This document shows positions 20,789-31,830 of a stretch of 64,000 nt of DNA, piece after piece. Within the stretch, counting starts at the first letter, position 1. Each line of letters opens with the position of its first letter. The translations under genes and the position numbers were made by a program. Location: assembly GCF_000952685.1 (NCBI RefSeq), contig NZ_JYHV01000015.1, forward strand, positions 186,001 through 250,000. Reading direction: 5' to 3'. The notes beneath the pieces are model-generated. The model searched no databases, was not told the DNA's origin, and saw only the letters and a program-made list of their open reading frames with translations. The DNA is from Stutzerimonas stutzeri (lineage in GTDB: Bacteria > Pseudomonadota > Gammaproteobacteria > Pseudomonadales > Pseudomonadaceae).

Positions 20789-21922
20789 ATGCTGCTCAAT
20801 GATGACCAGACCAGTATTCGCGACATGGCTCGACAATTCGCCCAGGAACGGCTGAAACCCTTCGCCGCCGACTGGGACCGCGAGCATCGTTACCCGGCCG
20901 AGGCGATTGCCGAGATGGCTGAGCTCGGCTTCTTCGGCATGCTCTGCCCGGAACAGTGGGGCGGCAGCGACACCGGGTATATCGCCTATGCGCTGGCACT
21001 CGAAGAGATCGCGGCTGGAGACGGCGCCTGCTCGACCATCATGAGCGTGCACAACTCGGTCGGATGCGTGCCGATCCTGCGCTTTGGAAATGATGAACAG
21101 AAACAGCGCTACCTCACGCCGTTGGCCAGCGGTTCGCAGATCGGTGCCTTCGCCCTCACCGAGCCCCATGCCGGCTCCGATGCGAGCAGCTTGCGCACCC
21201 GCGCCCGACGTGACGGCGATGGTTACGTTATCAACGGCGCCAAGCAGTTCATCACTTCGGGCCAACACGCCGGCACGGTAATTGTCTTCGCCGTGACCGA
21301 CCCGGACGCCGGCAAGCGTGGCATCAGCGCCTTCATCGTGCCGACCGATACACCGGGTTATCACGTGGTACGGATCGAGGACAAGCTCGGCCAGCACGCC
21401 TCCGACACTTGCCAACTGGCGTTCGAAGAGATGCGCGTGCATGAGTCGCAGCGCTTGGGCGAGGAGGGCGAGGGCTACCGCATCGCACTGGCGAATCTGG
21501 AAGGTGGCCGCATCGGCATTGCCGCCCAGGCCGTGGGAATGGCCCGAGCGGCCTTCGAAGCCGCGCGCGATTACGCGCGCGAGCGTGAGGCGTTCGGAAA
21601 AGCCCTTACCGAACACCAGGCCGTCGCCTTTCGCCTGGCCGACATGGCCACCCAAATCACCGTCGCTCGGCAGATGGTGCTGCACGCTGCCGCACTGCGC
21701 GAGGCCGGCCAGCCTGCACTGGTCGAAGCCTCCATGGCCAAGCTGTTTGCCTCGGAAATGGCGGAGAAGGTTTGCTCGGCAGCGATCCAGACGCTGGGTG
21801 GTTATGGGTATCTGCAGGACTTCCCGGTGGAACGCATCTACCGCGACGTACGTGTCTGCCAGATTTACGAAGGCACCAGCGATATTCAGCGATTGGTAAT
21901 TGCGCGCAACTTGGGGGAGTGA
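20789..21922 (+). CDS. Acyl-CoA dehydrogenase (short/branched chain type)
   Basis: A 377-aa FAD acyl-CoA dehydrogenase with the catalytic glutamate in [13 protein letters not shown]. The [14 protein letters not shown] loop binds FAD and substrate. Short/branched-chain enzymes of this type oxidise 2-methylbutyryl-CoA, which fits the isoleucine context. It is the third gene of the dehydrogenase-thiolase operon. Confidence 0.9.
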   Translation: MLLNDDQTSIRDMARQFAQERLKPFAADWDREHRYPAEAIAEMAELGFFGMLCPEQWGGSDTGYIAYALALEEIAAGDGACSTIMSVHNSVGCVPILRFGNDEQKQRYLTPLASGSQIGAFALTEPHAGSDASSLRTRARRDGDGYVINGAKQFITSGQHAGTVIVFAVTDPDAGKRGISAFIVPTDTPGYHVVRIEDKLGQHASDTCQLAFEEMRVHESQRLGEEGEGYRIALANLEGGRIGIAAQAVGMARAAFEAARDYAREREAFGKALTEHQAVAFRLADMATQITVARQMVLHAAALREAGQPALVEASMAKLFASEMAEKVCSAAIQTLGGYGYLQDFPVERIYRDVRVCQIYEGTSDIQRLVIARNLGE

Positions 21923-21962
21923 ATCCTCTGTTCGATATTGATGCGCAAGCCGTTTGGCTCCG

Positions 21963-22023
21963 GGTGGGCTGAAACTCACCACAATGGGGCGGCAACCATG
22001 GCCCTGGTGGGCTGACGCTCACC
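21963..22023. repeat. Tandem GGTGGGCTGA ... CTCACC repeats between convergent genes
   Basis: Two near-identical 18-mers, GGTGGGCTGAAACTCACC (21963-21980) and GGTGGGCTGACGCTCACC (22006-22023), lie 43 nt apart. Each can fold on itself (GGTG / CACC). The core GTGGGCTGA also occurs at 5282 and 34710, marking a repeated family. Confidence 0.6.
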
Positions 22024-22105
22024 TACGGGGCTAAATCTTAGGCTGCGTCGATATTCCAGATGACACTGGCTTGCGAAGCGGAAGGGTGATGACCTCACCT
22101 CTCGT

Positions 22106-23185
22106 TCAATCCCAGCCTTTCGTGTCCTCTGCCGAGTCCCTGATTGCCCCCGGCGTTCGCGAAAAGCGCGGGGCGGGTGCGGCGTGGGGGGTGCCGTCGA
22201 TGTCGCGGTACACGCCGCGTTCCCGCATGTGCGGGTGCTGCGCGGCTTCTTCCAACGTGAGTACCGGCGCGAAGCAGGCATCGGTGCCTTCGAGCAGCGC
22301 GCACCAGTCGGCTTGGTTCCGGCTGGCGAACAGTGTGGCGAGTTGCTCGCTCTGTTCCTGCCAGCGGTCCGGGTCGGAACAGCCTTGGCGCAGGCTCTCC
22401 GGCGCCTCGATGCGCTGCATCAGCTCGGAGAAAAACTGCGGCTCCAATGGCCCAACGGCAATGTCGCGACCATCAGCACAGGTGTAGCAGCGGTAGTGCG
22501 GGGCGGCACCGGAGAGCAGGTTGCGGTCTCGCTCCAGGGAGATGGCGCCGCTGGGCAGGAGCCCGGCGAAAAAGGTCATCATGGACGACACACCATCGAC
22601 GATGGCGGCGTCGACCACTTGCCCCTTTCCCGAACGATCCCGCTCCCAGAGGGCAGCCATGATGCCGAACGCGAGATACAGCGAGCCTCCGCCGAAATCG
22701 CCAACGAGATTCAACGGTGGGATCGCCGGACTTTCGCGGCCGCCGATGGCAGCCAGCGCGCCAGTGATCGCCAAGTAATTGATGTCATGGCCGGCGCTCT
22801 TGGCCAGTGGTCCGGTCTGGCCCCAACCGGTCATTCGGCCATAGACCAAGCGCGGGTTGCGCTCGTGCATCTGCTCCGGCCCAAGGCCTAGTCGCTCCAT
22901 CACCCCGGGGCGAAAACCTTCGATCAACACGTCCGCGTTTTCGGCCAAGGTCAGGCATCGCTCGCGCCCTGTGTCCGTACGGACGTCGAGTGTGATTCGC
23001 TTGCGGCCGCGATCCGCCACCGGATTGGGCCAGCCGTTGCCGCCTTCACGCTCGATGCGGATAACCTCGGCACCGAGATCGGCCAGTAGCATTGCGCAGT
23101 GCGGGCCGGGGCCGATGCTGGCGAATTCGAGCACCCGAAGGCCGAGCAGGGGACCTTGGCGGGGTTGTGATTGGTCTATCGACAT
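22106..23185 (-). CDS. Class III CoA-transferase / alpha-methylacyl-CoA racemase family protein
   Basis: CaiB/BaiF family, 359 aa from the ATG at 23185, which has GGGAGC upstream; a longer frame to 23245 has no ribosome site. Family motifs: LRVLEFASIGPGPHCAMLLADLGAEVIRIE (as two halves) near the N-terminus and the aspartate in GHDINYLAITGAL. The GRMTGWGQTGPLAKSAGHD segment favours the alpha-methylacyl-CoA racemase subgroup over formyl-CoA transferase. A racemase could interconvert 2-methyl-branched acyl-CoAs, which fits the neighbouring genes. Confidence 0.85.
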   Translation of the reverse strand: MSIDQSQPRQGPLLGLRVLEFASIGPGPHCAMLLADLGAEVIRIEREGGNGWPNPVADRGRKRITLDVRTDTGRERCLTLAENADVLIEGFRPGVMERLGLGPEQMHERNPRLVYGRMTGWGQTGPLAKSAGHDINYLAITGALAAIGGRESPAIPPLNLVGDFGGGSLYLAFGIMAALWERDRSGKGQVVDAAIVDGVSSMMTFFAGLLPSGAISLERDRNLLSGAAPHYRCYTCADGRDIAVGPLEPQFFSELMQRIEAPESLRQGCSDPDRWQEQSEQLATLFASRNQADWCALLEGTDACFAPVLTLEEAAQHPHMRERGVYRDIDGTPHAAPAPRFSRTPGAIRDSAEDTKGWD

Positions 23186-23281
23186 CGGTAGCTCCCGAGG
23201 CTTAGCGCATCGAACGGGCAGATGGCTCGGCGAAGCGAGATCCAACTGTGGTGGTCGTAGGATGGGCGCAACCCTGGCGGT

Positions 23282-24919
23282 TTAGCTGCCCACCGCGCTC
23301 ATCTCAAGCAGGTGGTTGCGGTAGCGGTCGCGCAGGGTCTTCTTGTCGATCTTGCCAGTGGCGGTTAGCGGAACGCTGTCGAAGATCACCGCGTCGGGCA
23401 TCCACCATTTGACGATCTGCGGTTCCAGATAGGCGAGAACGGCTTCAGCGCACACTTCAGCGTCATCGTGGGCTTCGATGATGAGAATCGGGCGCTCCTC
23501 CCATTTTTCGTGGGTCACACCAACCACCGCCGCGATTCGCACGCCGGGGCAGGCCACGGCGATGTTTTCGATATCGATGGAGCTGATCCATTCGCCGCCG
23601 GACTTGATCACGTCCTTGCTGCGATCGGTGATGCGCATGTAGCCGTTGGGGTCGATGGTGGCGATGTCACCGGTGTCGAACCAGCCATCCTGGTCCAGTG
23701 CGCTGGAGTCGCTGCGGAAGTAGCGCTCGACCGTCCAGGGGCCGCGCACCAGCAGCGCGCCGGAGCTGGTGCCATCGTGGGGCAGCTCATTGCCTCTTTC
23801 GTCAACGATCTTGAGCTCGATGCCAAATTGCAGCCTGCCCTGGCGGGTCCAGATGGCCTCGTTGGTGGCCGCTTCGCCCTGGGCGGCCAACTTGGGCGTC
23901 GGGGTGGCGACCACGCCGAGCGGGCTGGTTTCGGTCATGCCCCAGAGCTGGCGGACACTGACGCCATAGCGGGTCTCGAACTTCTCGGCCAGCGCCCTGG
24001 GTACCGCCGAGCCGGCAATGACCAGGCACTTGAGCTGGCCGGTGCCCTCGCCGGTGCGTTCCAGATAATTGAGGTACATGGTCCAGATGGTCGGCACACC
24101 GCCGGAAAAGGTCACGCCTTCGTTCTGGATCAGCTCCTGCAGGCTGGCTCCATCCATCTTGTCGCACGGCAGGACGAACTTGCAGCCGTTTATCGCCGCG
24201 GTGAAGGGCACGCCCCACGCGGTCGCGTGATAGAGCGAGGAGCAGGGCATGATGCAGTCGAACGCCGAGAAGCCGAAGGCGCCGGTGAGTCCCGCGGCCA
24301 TGGCATGCAGGACGACGGAGCGGTGGCTATACACCACACCCTTCGGATGACCGGTGGTGCCAGAGGTGTAGCAAAGCATGGCGCCGGCATTCTCGTCGAA
24401 CTGCGGCCAATCGGTGATCGGTTCTTCTTGGGCAATCAGGGTCTCGTAGCTCTGCGCACCTACTTCGCCGGGTTCGGTGCGTTGGGCATCCGACAGCATG
24501 ATGAAGGTATGGATGTGCTCCAGCCGTGGCCGAACGCGTTCGACCACGGAGAGAAAGCTGCGATCGAACAGCAACACGCCACTGCCGGCGTGATTCAACG
24601 TGTAGATGATCTGGTCATCCGACAGCCGCGGATTCGCGGTGTGGAGCACGGCGCCGACGCCCGGTACGGCAAAGAACAGCTCGAAGTGACGATGCGTATT
24701 CCAGGCCATGGACGAGACCAGGTCGCCGGCTTTGACGCCCAGACTGCGCAGCATCGAGGCCGCCTGGCCTGCGCGTTTCGCCAGCCCGGCATAGTCATAA
24801 CGCCAGAGAGGTTCGTCTACCAGCCGCGAGACGATTTCCCGATCGCCATGGGCGAGGGCGGCGTGGGTCAGGATGCCGCTGATCATCAGCGGGGTCTGCT
24901 GCATCGTACCTTTGAGCAT
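23282..24919 (-). CDS. Acyl-CoA synthetase, DmdB/FadD-like (AMP-binding family)
   Basis: A 545-aa CoA ligase with the P-loop [36 protein letters not shown] and a C-terminal lid ending [12 protein letters not shown]. It resembles the fatty-acid/methylmercaptopropionate CoA ligase branch. The ATG at 24919 is preferred: an AAGGA ribosome site lies upstream, and the longer frame begins with a non-conserved leader. It is 97 bp from the racemase-family gene. The substrate is unknown. Confidence 0.87.
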   Translation of the reverse strand: MLKGTMQQTPLMISGILTHAALAHGDREIVSRLVDEPLWRYDYAGLAKRAGQAASMLRSLGVKAGDLVSSMAWNTHRHFELFFAVPGVGAVLHTANPRLSDDQIIYTLNHAGSGVLLFDRSFLSVVERVRPRLEHIHTFIMLSDAQRTEPGEVGAQSYETLIAQEEPITDWPQFDENAGAMLCYTSGTTGHPKGVVYSHRSVVLHAMAAGLTGAFGFSAFDCIMPCSSLYHATAWGVPFTAAINGCKFVLPCDKMDGASLQELIQNEGVTFSGGVPTIWTMYLNYLERTGEGTGQLKCLVIAGSAVPRALAEKFETRYGVSVRQLWGMTETSPLGVVATPTPKLAAQGEAATNEAIWTRQGRLQFGIELKIVDERGNELPHDGTSSGALLVRGPWTVERYFRSDSSALDQDGWFDTGDIATIDPNGYMRITDRSKDVIKSGGEWISSIDIENIAVACPGVRIAAVVGVTHEKWEERPILIIEAHDDAEVCAEAVLAYLEPQIVKWWMPDAVIFDSVPLTATGKIDKKTLRDRYRNHLLEMSAVGS

Positions 24920-25131
24920 CTTCGTATCCTTTTTATTGTTGTGTGGATGGCGGCTGATATGGCTCGACATCCATAACTCGGATTACTGACTGCTTGTCGT
25001 CTTTAACGGGTCTTACCCGCCAGCTTTAATGATTTCGCGCTGAACTAGCGCTCCCTTGGCCCTCCAGGTTGCATTCGCGAGCCTGGCCACGAACAGATGA
25101 GTCCGCGCGCCGCTTTTCCATGCGCGATCTT

Positions 25132-26283
25132 TCACAGCCCATAGTTGTTGAGCTCCCGAGCGATCAGTAGCCGCTGAATCTCGCTGGAGCCTTCATAGAT
25201 CTGCGTAATGCGTGCGTCGCGGTAGTAACGCTCGACCGGATAATCCTCGAGATAGCCGTAGCCACCGTGGATCTGCATGGCCTTGGAGCAGACGTATTCG
25301 GCGACTTCCGAGGCGAATAGCTTGGCCTGGGAGGCTTCGGATAGGCATGGCAGGTTGGCGCTGCGCAGACGCGCCGCATGCAGGATCAGCAGTCGCGCGG
25401 CGTTGAGGCGGGTGTGCATGTCCGCCAGCATGTTTGCCACACTCTGGTGCTCGATGATCGGCTTGTCGAACTGGATGCGCTCGCGGGCATATCCCAGCGC
25501 CGCCTCGAACGCCGCGCGGGCGATGCCCAGCGCTTGGGCGCCAATGCCGATGCGCCCACCTTCGAGATTCGACAGGGCAATGGCCAGTCCCTTGCCGCGT
25601 GGGCCGAGCAGATTGGCTTCGGGGATGCGGCAGTCGCGCAGGGTGACGCCGCAGGTATCCGAAGCACGGATCCCCATCTTGCTTTCCATCCGATCTACGA
25701 CGAAACCGGGGTTGTCGGTAGGCACCAGAAAAGCCGAAAGACCCTTCTTGCCCAGCTCCGGATCGGTGACTGCGAAGACGATGGCGATCTTCGCGCGCTT
25801 GCCGTTGCTGACGAATTGTTTGGCGCCGTTGATCACCCATTCGCCGTTCTCCAGCACGGCGCGGGTGCGCAGGTTGTGCGCTTCGGAGCCGGCCTGGGGT
25901 TCGGTAAGGGCGAAGCAGCCGATGGCGCGCCCGGCGGCCAGATCCGGCAGCCATTCGTCCTGCTGTTCCGGCGTGCCGTATTTGAGGATTGGACCACAGC
26001 CGACCGAGCTGTGAATGCTCATCAACGCGCCGATGGCACCGTCGCCGGCCGAGATTTCCTCGACCGCCAACGCGTAGGCGACGTAATCGATGTAGGTGCC
26101 GCCCCATTGCTCGGGAACGATCATGCCCAGCAGACCGAGCTCGCCCAGCTGGGTCACGGTCTCGTCACCGATCCAGCCGGCCTGCTCCCAGGCCTGGGCT
26201 TTGGGTGCGATTTCGGCGCGGGCGAAGTCGCGCGCCATGTCGCGGATCATCCGTTGTTCTTCGCTCAGTTCGATGTCTTGCAT
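25132..26283 (-). CDS. Acyl-CoA dehydrogenase, probably isobutyryl-CoA dehydrogenase
   Basis: A 383-aa FAD enzyme with the catalytic glutamate in [13 protein letters not shown] and the [14 protein letters not shown] loop. It sits 13 bp after the 3-hydroxyisobutyryl-CoA hydrolase gene and in line with mmsB and mmsA. Oxidation of isobutyryl-CoA to methacrylyl-CoA in valine breakdown is therefore the best guess. The start ATG at 26283 has GAGGGA upstream. Confidence 0.9.
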   Translation of the reverse strand: MQDIELSEEQRMIRDMARDFARAEIAPKAQAWEQAGWIGDETVTQLGELGLLGMIVPEQWGGTYIDYVAYALAVEEISAGDGAIGALMSIHSSVGCGPILKYGTPEQQDEWLPDLAAGRAIGCFALTEPQAGSEAHNLRTRAVLENGEWVINGAKQFVSNGKRAKIAIVFAVTDPELGKKGLSAFLVPTDNPGFVVDRMESKMGIRASDTCGVTLRDCRIPEANLLGPRGKGLAIALSNLEGGRIGIGAQALGIARAAFEAALGYARERIQFDKPIIEHQSVANMLADMHTRLNAARLLILHAARLRSANLPCLSEASQAKLFASEVAEYVCSKAMQIHGGYGYLEDYPVERYYRDARITQIYEGSSEIQRLLIARELNNYGL

Positions 26284-26296
26284 GGATTGTTCCCTC

Positions 26297-27352
26297 TCAG
26301 ACGCCCGCGAAGAAATCGGCAACCCGCTGAGGCGTCACCTCACTCAGCGTAGGCGGGTTCCAGCGTGGGTTCTTGTCCTTGTCGACGATCAGTGCACGAA
26401 CGCCCTCGATGATGTCGCCCTGATCGAACCACTGGCGGTCCAGGTGCAGCTCCATACGGAAGCAATCGGCCAGTGAGAGTGCGCGTCCGCGACGAAGCAT
26501 TTCCAGCGTGATGCCGAGCGAAAGAGGCGAGCGGCTGTCGATGATCTTGAGCGTCTCGGCCGCCCAGTCGCGGTATTCCGGACGGTTCTCGCTCGCCAGG
26601 GAGTCGCGGATGGCCGCGACGTCGTCATGCCCGAAGTGCTTCTCGATGGCCGGGAAAAGCCCTTTGAACGAGGCGTCCGGCAGCTCGGTGCAGCCCAGCG
26701 ATACCAGCAGATTGGTCAGCGCCTGCACCGGCGGGGTGCTCCAGTCCTGACGGTCCAGCGCCTGTTCGAGTTCAGCGAAACGCTCATGGCGCACGCAATA
26801 ATCGGCGAGTCCGGCATAGAGCGCATCGGCCGAATCGATGTGGTTGCCGGTCAGGCCCATGTAGATGCCGAGGTTGCCCGGCAGGCGCGGCAGGAAGTAG
26901 CTACCACCGACGTCCGGGAAATAACCGATGCCGACTTCCGGCATGCCCATGCGCGTGCGCTCGGAGATCACCCGCAGCGAAGCGCCCTGGACCAGCCCCA
27001 TGCCCCCGCCGAGCACGAAGCCATTCATCAGTGCCAGCAGCGGCTTGCTGTAGGCGTGGATGTATTGGTCGAGGGCGTATTCCTCCTCGAAGAAGACGCG
27101 GTGAAGGTCCTCGCCGTTCTGGTAGCTGTCGTACAGCGAGCGGATGTCGCCGCCGGCGCAGAAGGCCTTTTCGCCGGCGGCGCGCAATACCACGGCGACC
27201 ACGTCTTGGTCGTCAGCCCAGTCCTGCAGTTGACGATGAAGGCTGCGGACCATCGGCAGGGTCACTGCGTTCAGTCCGGCCGGACGGTTGAGGGTGAGGT
27301 AGCCGACGCGGTTACGAACCTCGATCAATACCGGCGCTTCTGCCTGGGTCAT
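26297..27352 (-). CDS. 3-hydroxyisobutyryl-CoA hydrolase (crotonase family)
   Basis: A 351-aa crotonase-superfamily protein, longer than hydratases because of the C-terminal extension typical of 3-hydroxyisobutyryl-CoA hydrolases. Diagnostic segments are [27 protein letters not shown] and [18 protein letters not shown]. It releases 3-hydroxyisobutyrate, the substrate of the next enzyme MmsB, whose gene ends 2 bp before this ATG. Confidence 0.92.
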   Translation of the reverse strand: MTQAEAPVLIEVRNRVGYLTLNRPAGLNAVTLPMVRSLHRQLQDWADDQDVVAVVLRAAGEKAFCAGGDIRSLYDSYQNGEDLHRVFFEEEYALDQYIHAYSKPLLALMNGFVLGGGMGLVQGASLRVISERTRMGMPEVGIGYFPDVGGSYFLPRLPGNLGIYMGLTGNHIDSADALYAGLADYCVRHERFAELEQALDRQDWSTPPVQALTNLLVSLGCTELPDASFKGLFPAIEKHFGHDDVAAIRDSLASENRPEYRDWAAETLKIIDSRSPLSLGITLEMLRRGRALSLADCFRMELHLDRQWFDQGDIIEGVRALIVDKDKNPRWNPPTLSEVTPQRVADFFAGV

Positions 27353-27354
27353 GC

Positions 27355-28245
27355 TCAATGCTCCTGACGGTAGAGTTTGATGATCGCGGAGAAGTCCAGC
27401 GCACCGTTGCCCTGCATGCTGAAGGCCTGGTACAGCTGTTGCGCGAGGCCACCGAGGATAACCGGCTGGCGTACCTGCTTGGCCGCTTCACTGGCAAGAC
27501 CCAGGTCTTTGAGCATCAGATCGGTGCCGAAGCCGCCGCTGTAATCGCGCGAGGCGGGGCTGTTTTCCACGACGCCGGGAAACGGGTTGTAGATCTCGGA
27601 ACTCCAGCAGCGACCGCTGGAAGAGTTGATCACCCCGGCGAGCACTGTGGGGTCCATGCCCAACGCGACGCCTAAGGACATGGCTTCGGCGGCGCCAATC
27701 ATGGAAATGCCGAGGAGCAGATTGTTGGCGACCTTGGCCACCTGGCCGTTGCCGCTGCCGCCGCAATGGACGATGTTCTTGCCCATCGTCGCGAGAATCG
27801 GCTGGGCTTTCTGAAAATCCGCCTCATCGCCCCCGACCATGAAGGTCAGGGTGCCGGCTGCCGCGCCAACGGTGCCGCCGGAGACGGGGGCGTCGAGCAT
27901 CGGGTTGCCGTTCTTCGCCGCGGCGGCGGCGACTTCGCGCGCACTCATCGGGTCGATGGTGGACGAGTCGATCAACAGCACCTCGGCCGGCACGTGCGCG
28001 AGCAGGCCGTCATCGCCCAGGTAGACCTGTTTTACATGGGCCGCAGCCGGCAACATGGTGATGATCATCTCCACGCCGGCCTGGGCGACGGCGGCGGGCG
28101 AGGTGACTGCCTTCGCGCCGGCCTCCACCAGATTGGCGACCGCCGCGGCGGAAAGATCGAAGACACAGACCTGATGACCGGCCTTGAGCAGGTTGTGGGC
28201 CATGGGCCCGCCCATGTTGCCGAGTCCGAGAAAACCGATATGCAT
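27355..28245 (-). CDS. mmsB: 3-hydroxyisobutyrate dehydrogenase
   Basis: NAD-dependent oxidation of 3-hydroxyisobutyrate to methylmalonate semialdehyde. It is 296 aa with the Rossmann motif GFLGLGNMGGPMAHNL, the substrate loop DAPVSGGTVGAAAGTLTFM, and the catalytic lysine in LMLKDLGLA. It lies 69 bp downstream of mmsA, as in P. aeruginosa mmsAB. Confidence 0.95.
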   Translation of the reverse strand: MHIGFLGLGNMGGPMAHNLLKAGHQVCVFDLSAAAVANLVEAGAKAVTSPAAVAQAGVEMIITMLPAAAHVKQVYLGDDGLLAHVPAEVLLIDSSTIDPMSAREVAAAAAKNGNPMLDAPVSGGTVGAAAGTLTFMVGGDEADFQKAQPILATMGKNIVHCGGSGNGQVAKVANNLLLGISMIGAAEAMSLGVALGMDPTVLAGVINSSSGRCWSSEIYNPFPGVVENSPASRDYSGGFGTDLMLKDLGLASEAAKQVRQPVILGGLAQQLYQAFSMQGNGALDFSAIIKLYRQEH

Positions 28246-28314
28246 GGCCGTTTCCTTCTTCTTATTAAGGGCGATTGGCGGCGCCGCGACCGATGGCCAC
28301 GACGCCTGCCGCGG

Positions 28315-29826
28315 TTATTTCAGGTTGATGGTGGTGTTGACCGATCCGCCGACTTCGTTCTCGTCGAACCAGCGCTGGGTGACGGTCTTGGTCTGGGTAT
28401 AAAATTGCACCACCTGTTTGCCGTACGGGCCGAGATCGCCGAGCTTGGAGGCGCGCGAGCCGGTGAAGGAGAACATCGGCACCGGCACCGGAATCGGCAC
28501 GTTGATGCCGACCTGACCAACGTCGATTTCTTCCTGGAAATGCCGTGCTGCGGCGCCGGAACGGGTGAACAGGGCGGTGCCGTTACCGTTGGGGTTGGCG
28601 TTGATCAACTCGATGGCTTCATCAAGCGTGTCGACCTGCATCACGCAGAGCACGGGGCCGAAGATTTCTTCGCGGTAAATGCTCATCTCAGGCGTCACGC
28701 CGGAGAAAATCGTCGGCGCGACGAAGTTGCCCTTCTCGAAGCCCGAGACCTGCGGGTTGCGGCCGTCGAGGACCAGATCGGCACCTTCGGCAACACCGCG
28801 TTCGATCAACGAACTGATGCGATCGAGTGCGGCACAGGAGACGACCGGGCCGACATCGGTGCCGCTTTCGGCGCCCGCATTGACCTTCAGCGTCCTGGCC
28901 TTGGCGACCAGATCCGGCAACCAGCTTTGGGCTTCACCGACCAGAATCAGTACGGACAGGGCCATGCAACGCTGGCCCGCAGCGCCAAACGCGGCACCGG
29001 CCAGGTTGTTGAGTGTCTGCTCCTTGTGCGCGTCGGGCAGGATGATGCCGTGGTTCTTCGCGCCCATCATGCATTGCACGCGCTTGCCGGCCTGGCTGGC
29101 GCGGTTGTAGACATGGGTGCCGACCTTGGTCGAGCCGACGAATGAAACGGCCTTGATGTCCGGGTGGTCGCAGATCAGGTTCACCGCATCGGCGCCGCCA
29201 TGGATGACGTTCAGCACGCCCGGCGGCACGCCGGCTTCAAGCGCCAGTTCGGCCAGGCGCATGGTCACCATCGGGTCCTGTTCGGACGGCTTGAGCACGA
29301 AGGTATTCCCGGTGGCGATGGCCATCGGGAACATCCACAGCGGGATCATCGCCGGGAAGTTGAACGGGGTGATGCCGGCACAGACGCCCAGCGGTTGCAG
29401 CAGCGTATAAGTGTCGACGCCGTTGGCGACGTTGTTGGCCAGCTCACCGAGCTGCAGGTTGCCAATGCCGGCGGCGTGTTCGACCACTTCCAGGCCGCGG
29501 AACACGTCGCCCTCGGCATCCGGCAGGGTCTTGCCCTGCTCGGCGGTGAGGATTGCGGCCAGCTCCTTCATGTTTTCGCGAATCAACTGCTGGTACTTGA
29601 GGAATATCCGCGAGCGCGCGCCGATGGGCGTCTTGCGCCAGGTCTTGAAGGCTTCCTTGGCGCTGGCGACGGCGGCGTTCATTTCCGCTTCGGTGGCGAA
29701 GGGTACGCGGGCCAGTACTTCCTGCGTCGCCGGGTTGATGATGTCGCGCCACTCGTTGGTGGAGGACTCGACCAGCTCACCGCCGATCAGGAGTTTGACT
29801 GTGGGGATGGCACTTGACTGGGTCAT
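28315..29826 (-). CDS. mmsA: CoA-acylating methylmalonate-semialdehyde dehydrogenase
   Basis: Converts methylmalonate semialdehyde to propionyl-CoA, the end of the valine pathway. It is 503 aa of the aldehyde dehydrogenase superfamily. The catalytic cysteine is in [12 protein letters not shown], and the MmsA-type [14 protein letters not shown] and [11 protein letters not shown] segments are present. First gene of the minus-strand valine block mmsA-mmsB-hydrolase-acyl-CoA dehydrogenase. No MmsR-type AraC gene adjoins it; the divergent neighbour is a sensor kinase. Confidence 0.95.
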   Translation of the reverse strand: MTQSSAIPTVKLLIGGELVESSTNEWRDIINPATQEVLARVPFATEAEMNAAVASAKEAFKTWRKTPIGARSRIFLKYQQLIRENMKELAAILTAEQGKTLPDAEGDVFRGLEVVEHAAGIGNLQLGELANNVANGVDTYTLLQPLGVCAGITPFNFPAMIPLWMFPMAIATGNTFVLKPSEQDPMVTMRLAELALEAGVPPGVLNVIHGGADAVNLICDHPDIKAVSFVGSTKVGTHVYNRASQAGKRVQCMMGAKNHGIILPDAHKEQTLNNLAGAAFGAAGQRCMALSVLILVGEAQSWLPDLVAKARTLKVNAGAESGTDVGPVVSCAALDRISSLIERGVAEGADLVLDGRNPQVSGFEKGNFVAPTIFSGVTPEMSIYREEIFGPVLCVMQVDTLDEAIELINANPNGNGTALFTRSGAAARHFQEEIDVGQVGINVPIPVPVPMFSFTGSRASKLGDLGPYGKQVVQFYTQTKTVTQRWFDENEVGGSVNTTINLK

Positions 29827-30048
29827 GGTGGGTCCTAGCGATTGTTGTTATTGAATAAAGGCCGATTGAGCTTTCCTGATCCTAGAGTGCAAATTTATCC
29901 ACATCAATGCGGGTTGGCGCATAGTGGGTCTGCATAAATACACAGCGTTGGCTGAGCTCGCGTTGCCACGCCGAGGGTAAGCCTGCATATCGCAGCGCCT
30001 GGTTCACTGGCAAAACGAGACCCAACTGTGACCTTGGAACAACTATAG

Positions 30049-31830
30049 ATGTTGAGTACCGATAGTCCCGGCGTGAAACAGGTGGTCGATCGACCCGACT
30101 GCCCGTTGCCCTTCGATGAAGCGCTATTGGATGTGCTGCCGATCGGCGTCTGCACGCTCGATGCCGATGGCGCGGTGCTGCGTTACAACCGAATCGCCGG
30201 TCAGCTTTGCGGAAGCGGGCTGGAGGTGTATGGGCGGCTTCGTATCCTGCGCCCGGATGGAGCTGCGTTGGCATTCGCCGACTCACCGCTGGCGGATACG
30301 ATCCGTACAGGACGTACCAGTCAGGACATTGCCCTGCTGATCGAACGGCCCGATGACGAGCCGATGCCGGTCCTTGCCAACATCCAGGCGATGCGCAGCG
30401 ATACCGGGCAGATCACCGGTGCCGTCATCTGCTTTCAGGGCAACACGCCATCCCGACAGTGCAACGCCGATCGTCGACGCAGCGTCGAATGGCTGAGCGC
30501 CATCGTCGAAAACACGCCTGAGTGCGTAAAGGTCGTCGACCAGGACGGCACTCTGGTGCAGATGAACCCGGCGGGCCTGCGCATGGTGGACGCGAAAAAC
30601 CCATCCGATGTGGAGGGGCTGAGTGTCTTCGATCTGATCGTGCCGGAGCACCGACAATACTGGCGGGACCAACACCGGCGGGTGTGTGAAGGCGAGAAGC
30701 TCAACTGGGAATTCGACATCGTCAGCTTGGGTGGAACCCGGCGGCACATGGAGACCCATGCCGTTCCCATGGCGCTGCCCGGCGGCCTCCGCGGCGCGTC
30801 AGGTGGTTTCGTGCAACTGGCGGTGACGCGCGATATCACCGTTCGCAAGCGTCTGGAGGCGGCGACCCGCGAGGCGGAGCGTCGGCTGGCCGACCTTCTC
30901 GATGCGCTGCCCAGCGCCGTCTATACCACCGACGCGAACGGTAAGGTCACGTACTTCAACCAGGCCTGCGTAAAACTGGCGGGCCGCGTGCCGGCGATCG
31001 GCACCGATGAGTGGTGCATTACCTGGCGGCTGTATTGGCCAGACGGCACGCCGATGCCTCACGCGACCTGTCCGATGGCCATCGCGCTCACCGAGAACCG
31101 CGCCATTCATGGTGCCGAGGCGATGGCCGAGCGACCGGATGGCACTCGGGTGCCATTTCTGGCGTACCCCGCACCGTTACACAACGAGGCTGGTGAACTG
31201 ATCGGCGCGGTAAACATGCTGGTGGATATCACGGAGCGCAAGGTCGCCGAGGATCATCGGCAGTTGTTGCTCAACGAGTTGAATCACCGGGTCAAGAACA
31301 CCCTGGCAACCGTACAGTCGATCGCCGCGCAAAGTTTCCGGAGGAACGAGATCAGCGAAGGCTATCGCTGGTTCGAAGGACGCCTGATCGCACTGTCCAA
31401 GGCTCATGACGTGCTGTCGAAGGAGAACTGGCAAGCTGCCAGTCTGAACGACATCATCGATCAGGCGGTGGCGCCGTTTCAGGCCCCAGGTCACCAGCGC
31501 TTCGTTATCGAGGGGCCGCCCCAGCGCCTGAAACCTAAAGCTGCGTTGGCATTGGCGATGGCTTTTCACGAGCTGTGTACCAACGCTGCGAAGTTCGGTG
31601 CGCTGAGCAGTGAGAGGGGCTTCGTTCGCATTCATTGGACGGTCACACCCTCTAAGTCCATGCATCTGTTTTGGAAGGAGGTTGGCGGCCCCCCGGTTTC
31701 GCCATCGGCGCGCAAGGGGTTCGGATCGCGCCTGCTCGAGTACGGTCTGGCGGGTGAACTCGATGCCGAGGTACGACTGGCTTATCCGGTCGACGGTGTG
31801 ACCTGTGATATCGAGGTTCCGCTGCCATGA
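30049..31830 (+). CDS. PAS-domain sensor histidine kinase, HWE family
   Basis: A soluble 593-aa kinase without membrane segments. Three PAS-like domains (about residues 25-140, 143-265 and 275-400) are followed by an HWE-type dimerisation/phosphoacceptor region. His413 lies in ELNHRVKNTLATV, and the W-x-E signature is in RWFEGR. The ATPase domain has the N-box FHELCTNAAKFG. HWE kinases often answer to light, redox or general stress. No LOV-type cysteine motif is seen in these PAS domains. The stop overlaps the response-regulator start by 4 bp. Confidence 0.9.
   Translation: MLSTDSPGVKQVVDRPDCPLPFDEALLDVLPIGVCTLDADGAVLRYNRIAGQLCGSGLEVYGRLRILRPDGAALAFADSPLADTIRTGRTSQDIALLIERPDDEPMPVLANIQAMRSDTGQITGAVICFQGNTPSRQCNADRRRSVEWLSAIVENTPECVKVVDQDGTLVQMNPAGLRMVDAKNPSDVEGLSVFDLIVPEHRQYWRDQHRRVCEGEKLNWEFDIVSLGGTRRHMETHAVPMALPGGLRGASGGFVQLAVTRDITVRKRLEAATREAERRLADLLDALPSAVYTTDANGKVTYFNQACVKLAGRVPAIGTDEWCITWRLYWPDGTPMPHATCPMAIALTENRAIHGAEAMAERPDGTRVPFLAYPAPLHNEAGELIGAVNMLVDITERKVAEDHRQLLLNELNHRVKNTLATVQSIAAQSFRRNEISEGYRWFEGRLIALSKAHDVLSKENWQAASLNDIIDQAVAPFQAPGHQRFVIEGPPQRLKPKAALALAMAFHELCTNAAKFGALSSERGFVRIHWTVTPSKSMHLFWKEVGGPPVSPSARKGFGSRLLEYGLAGELDAEVRLAYPVDGVTCDIEVPLP

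Noticed and set aside
23468-24976. 502-codon frame antisense to an acyl-CoA synthetase
   Set aside because: Shadow of a clear AMP-binding gene.
27766-29145. 459-codon frame antisense to mmsB/mmsA
   Set aside because: It crosses two well-supported genes in the opposite direction and encodes a low-complexity Gly/Arg/His-rich product.
30900-31240. LOV-type photosensing by the third PAS domain of the HWE kinase
   Set aside because: HWE kinases can carry LOV domains, but the NCRFLQ-type cysteine motif is absent from all three PAS domains here.
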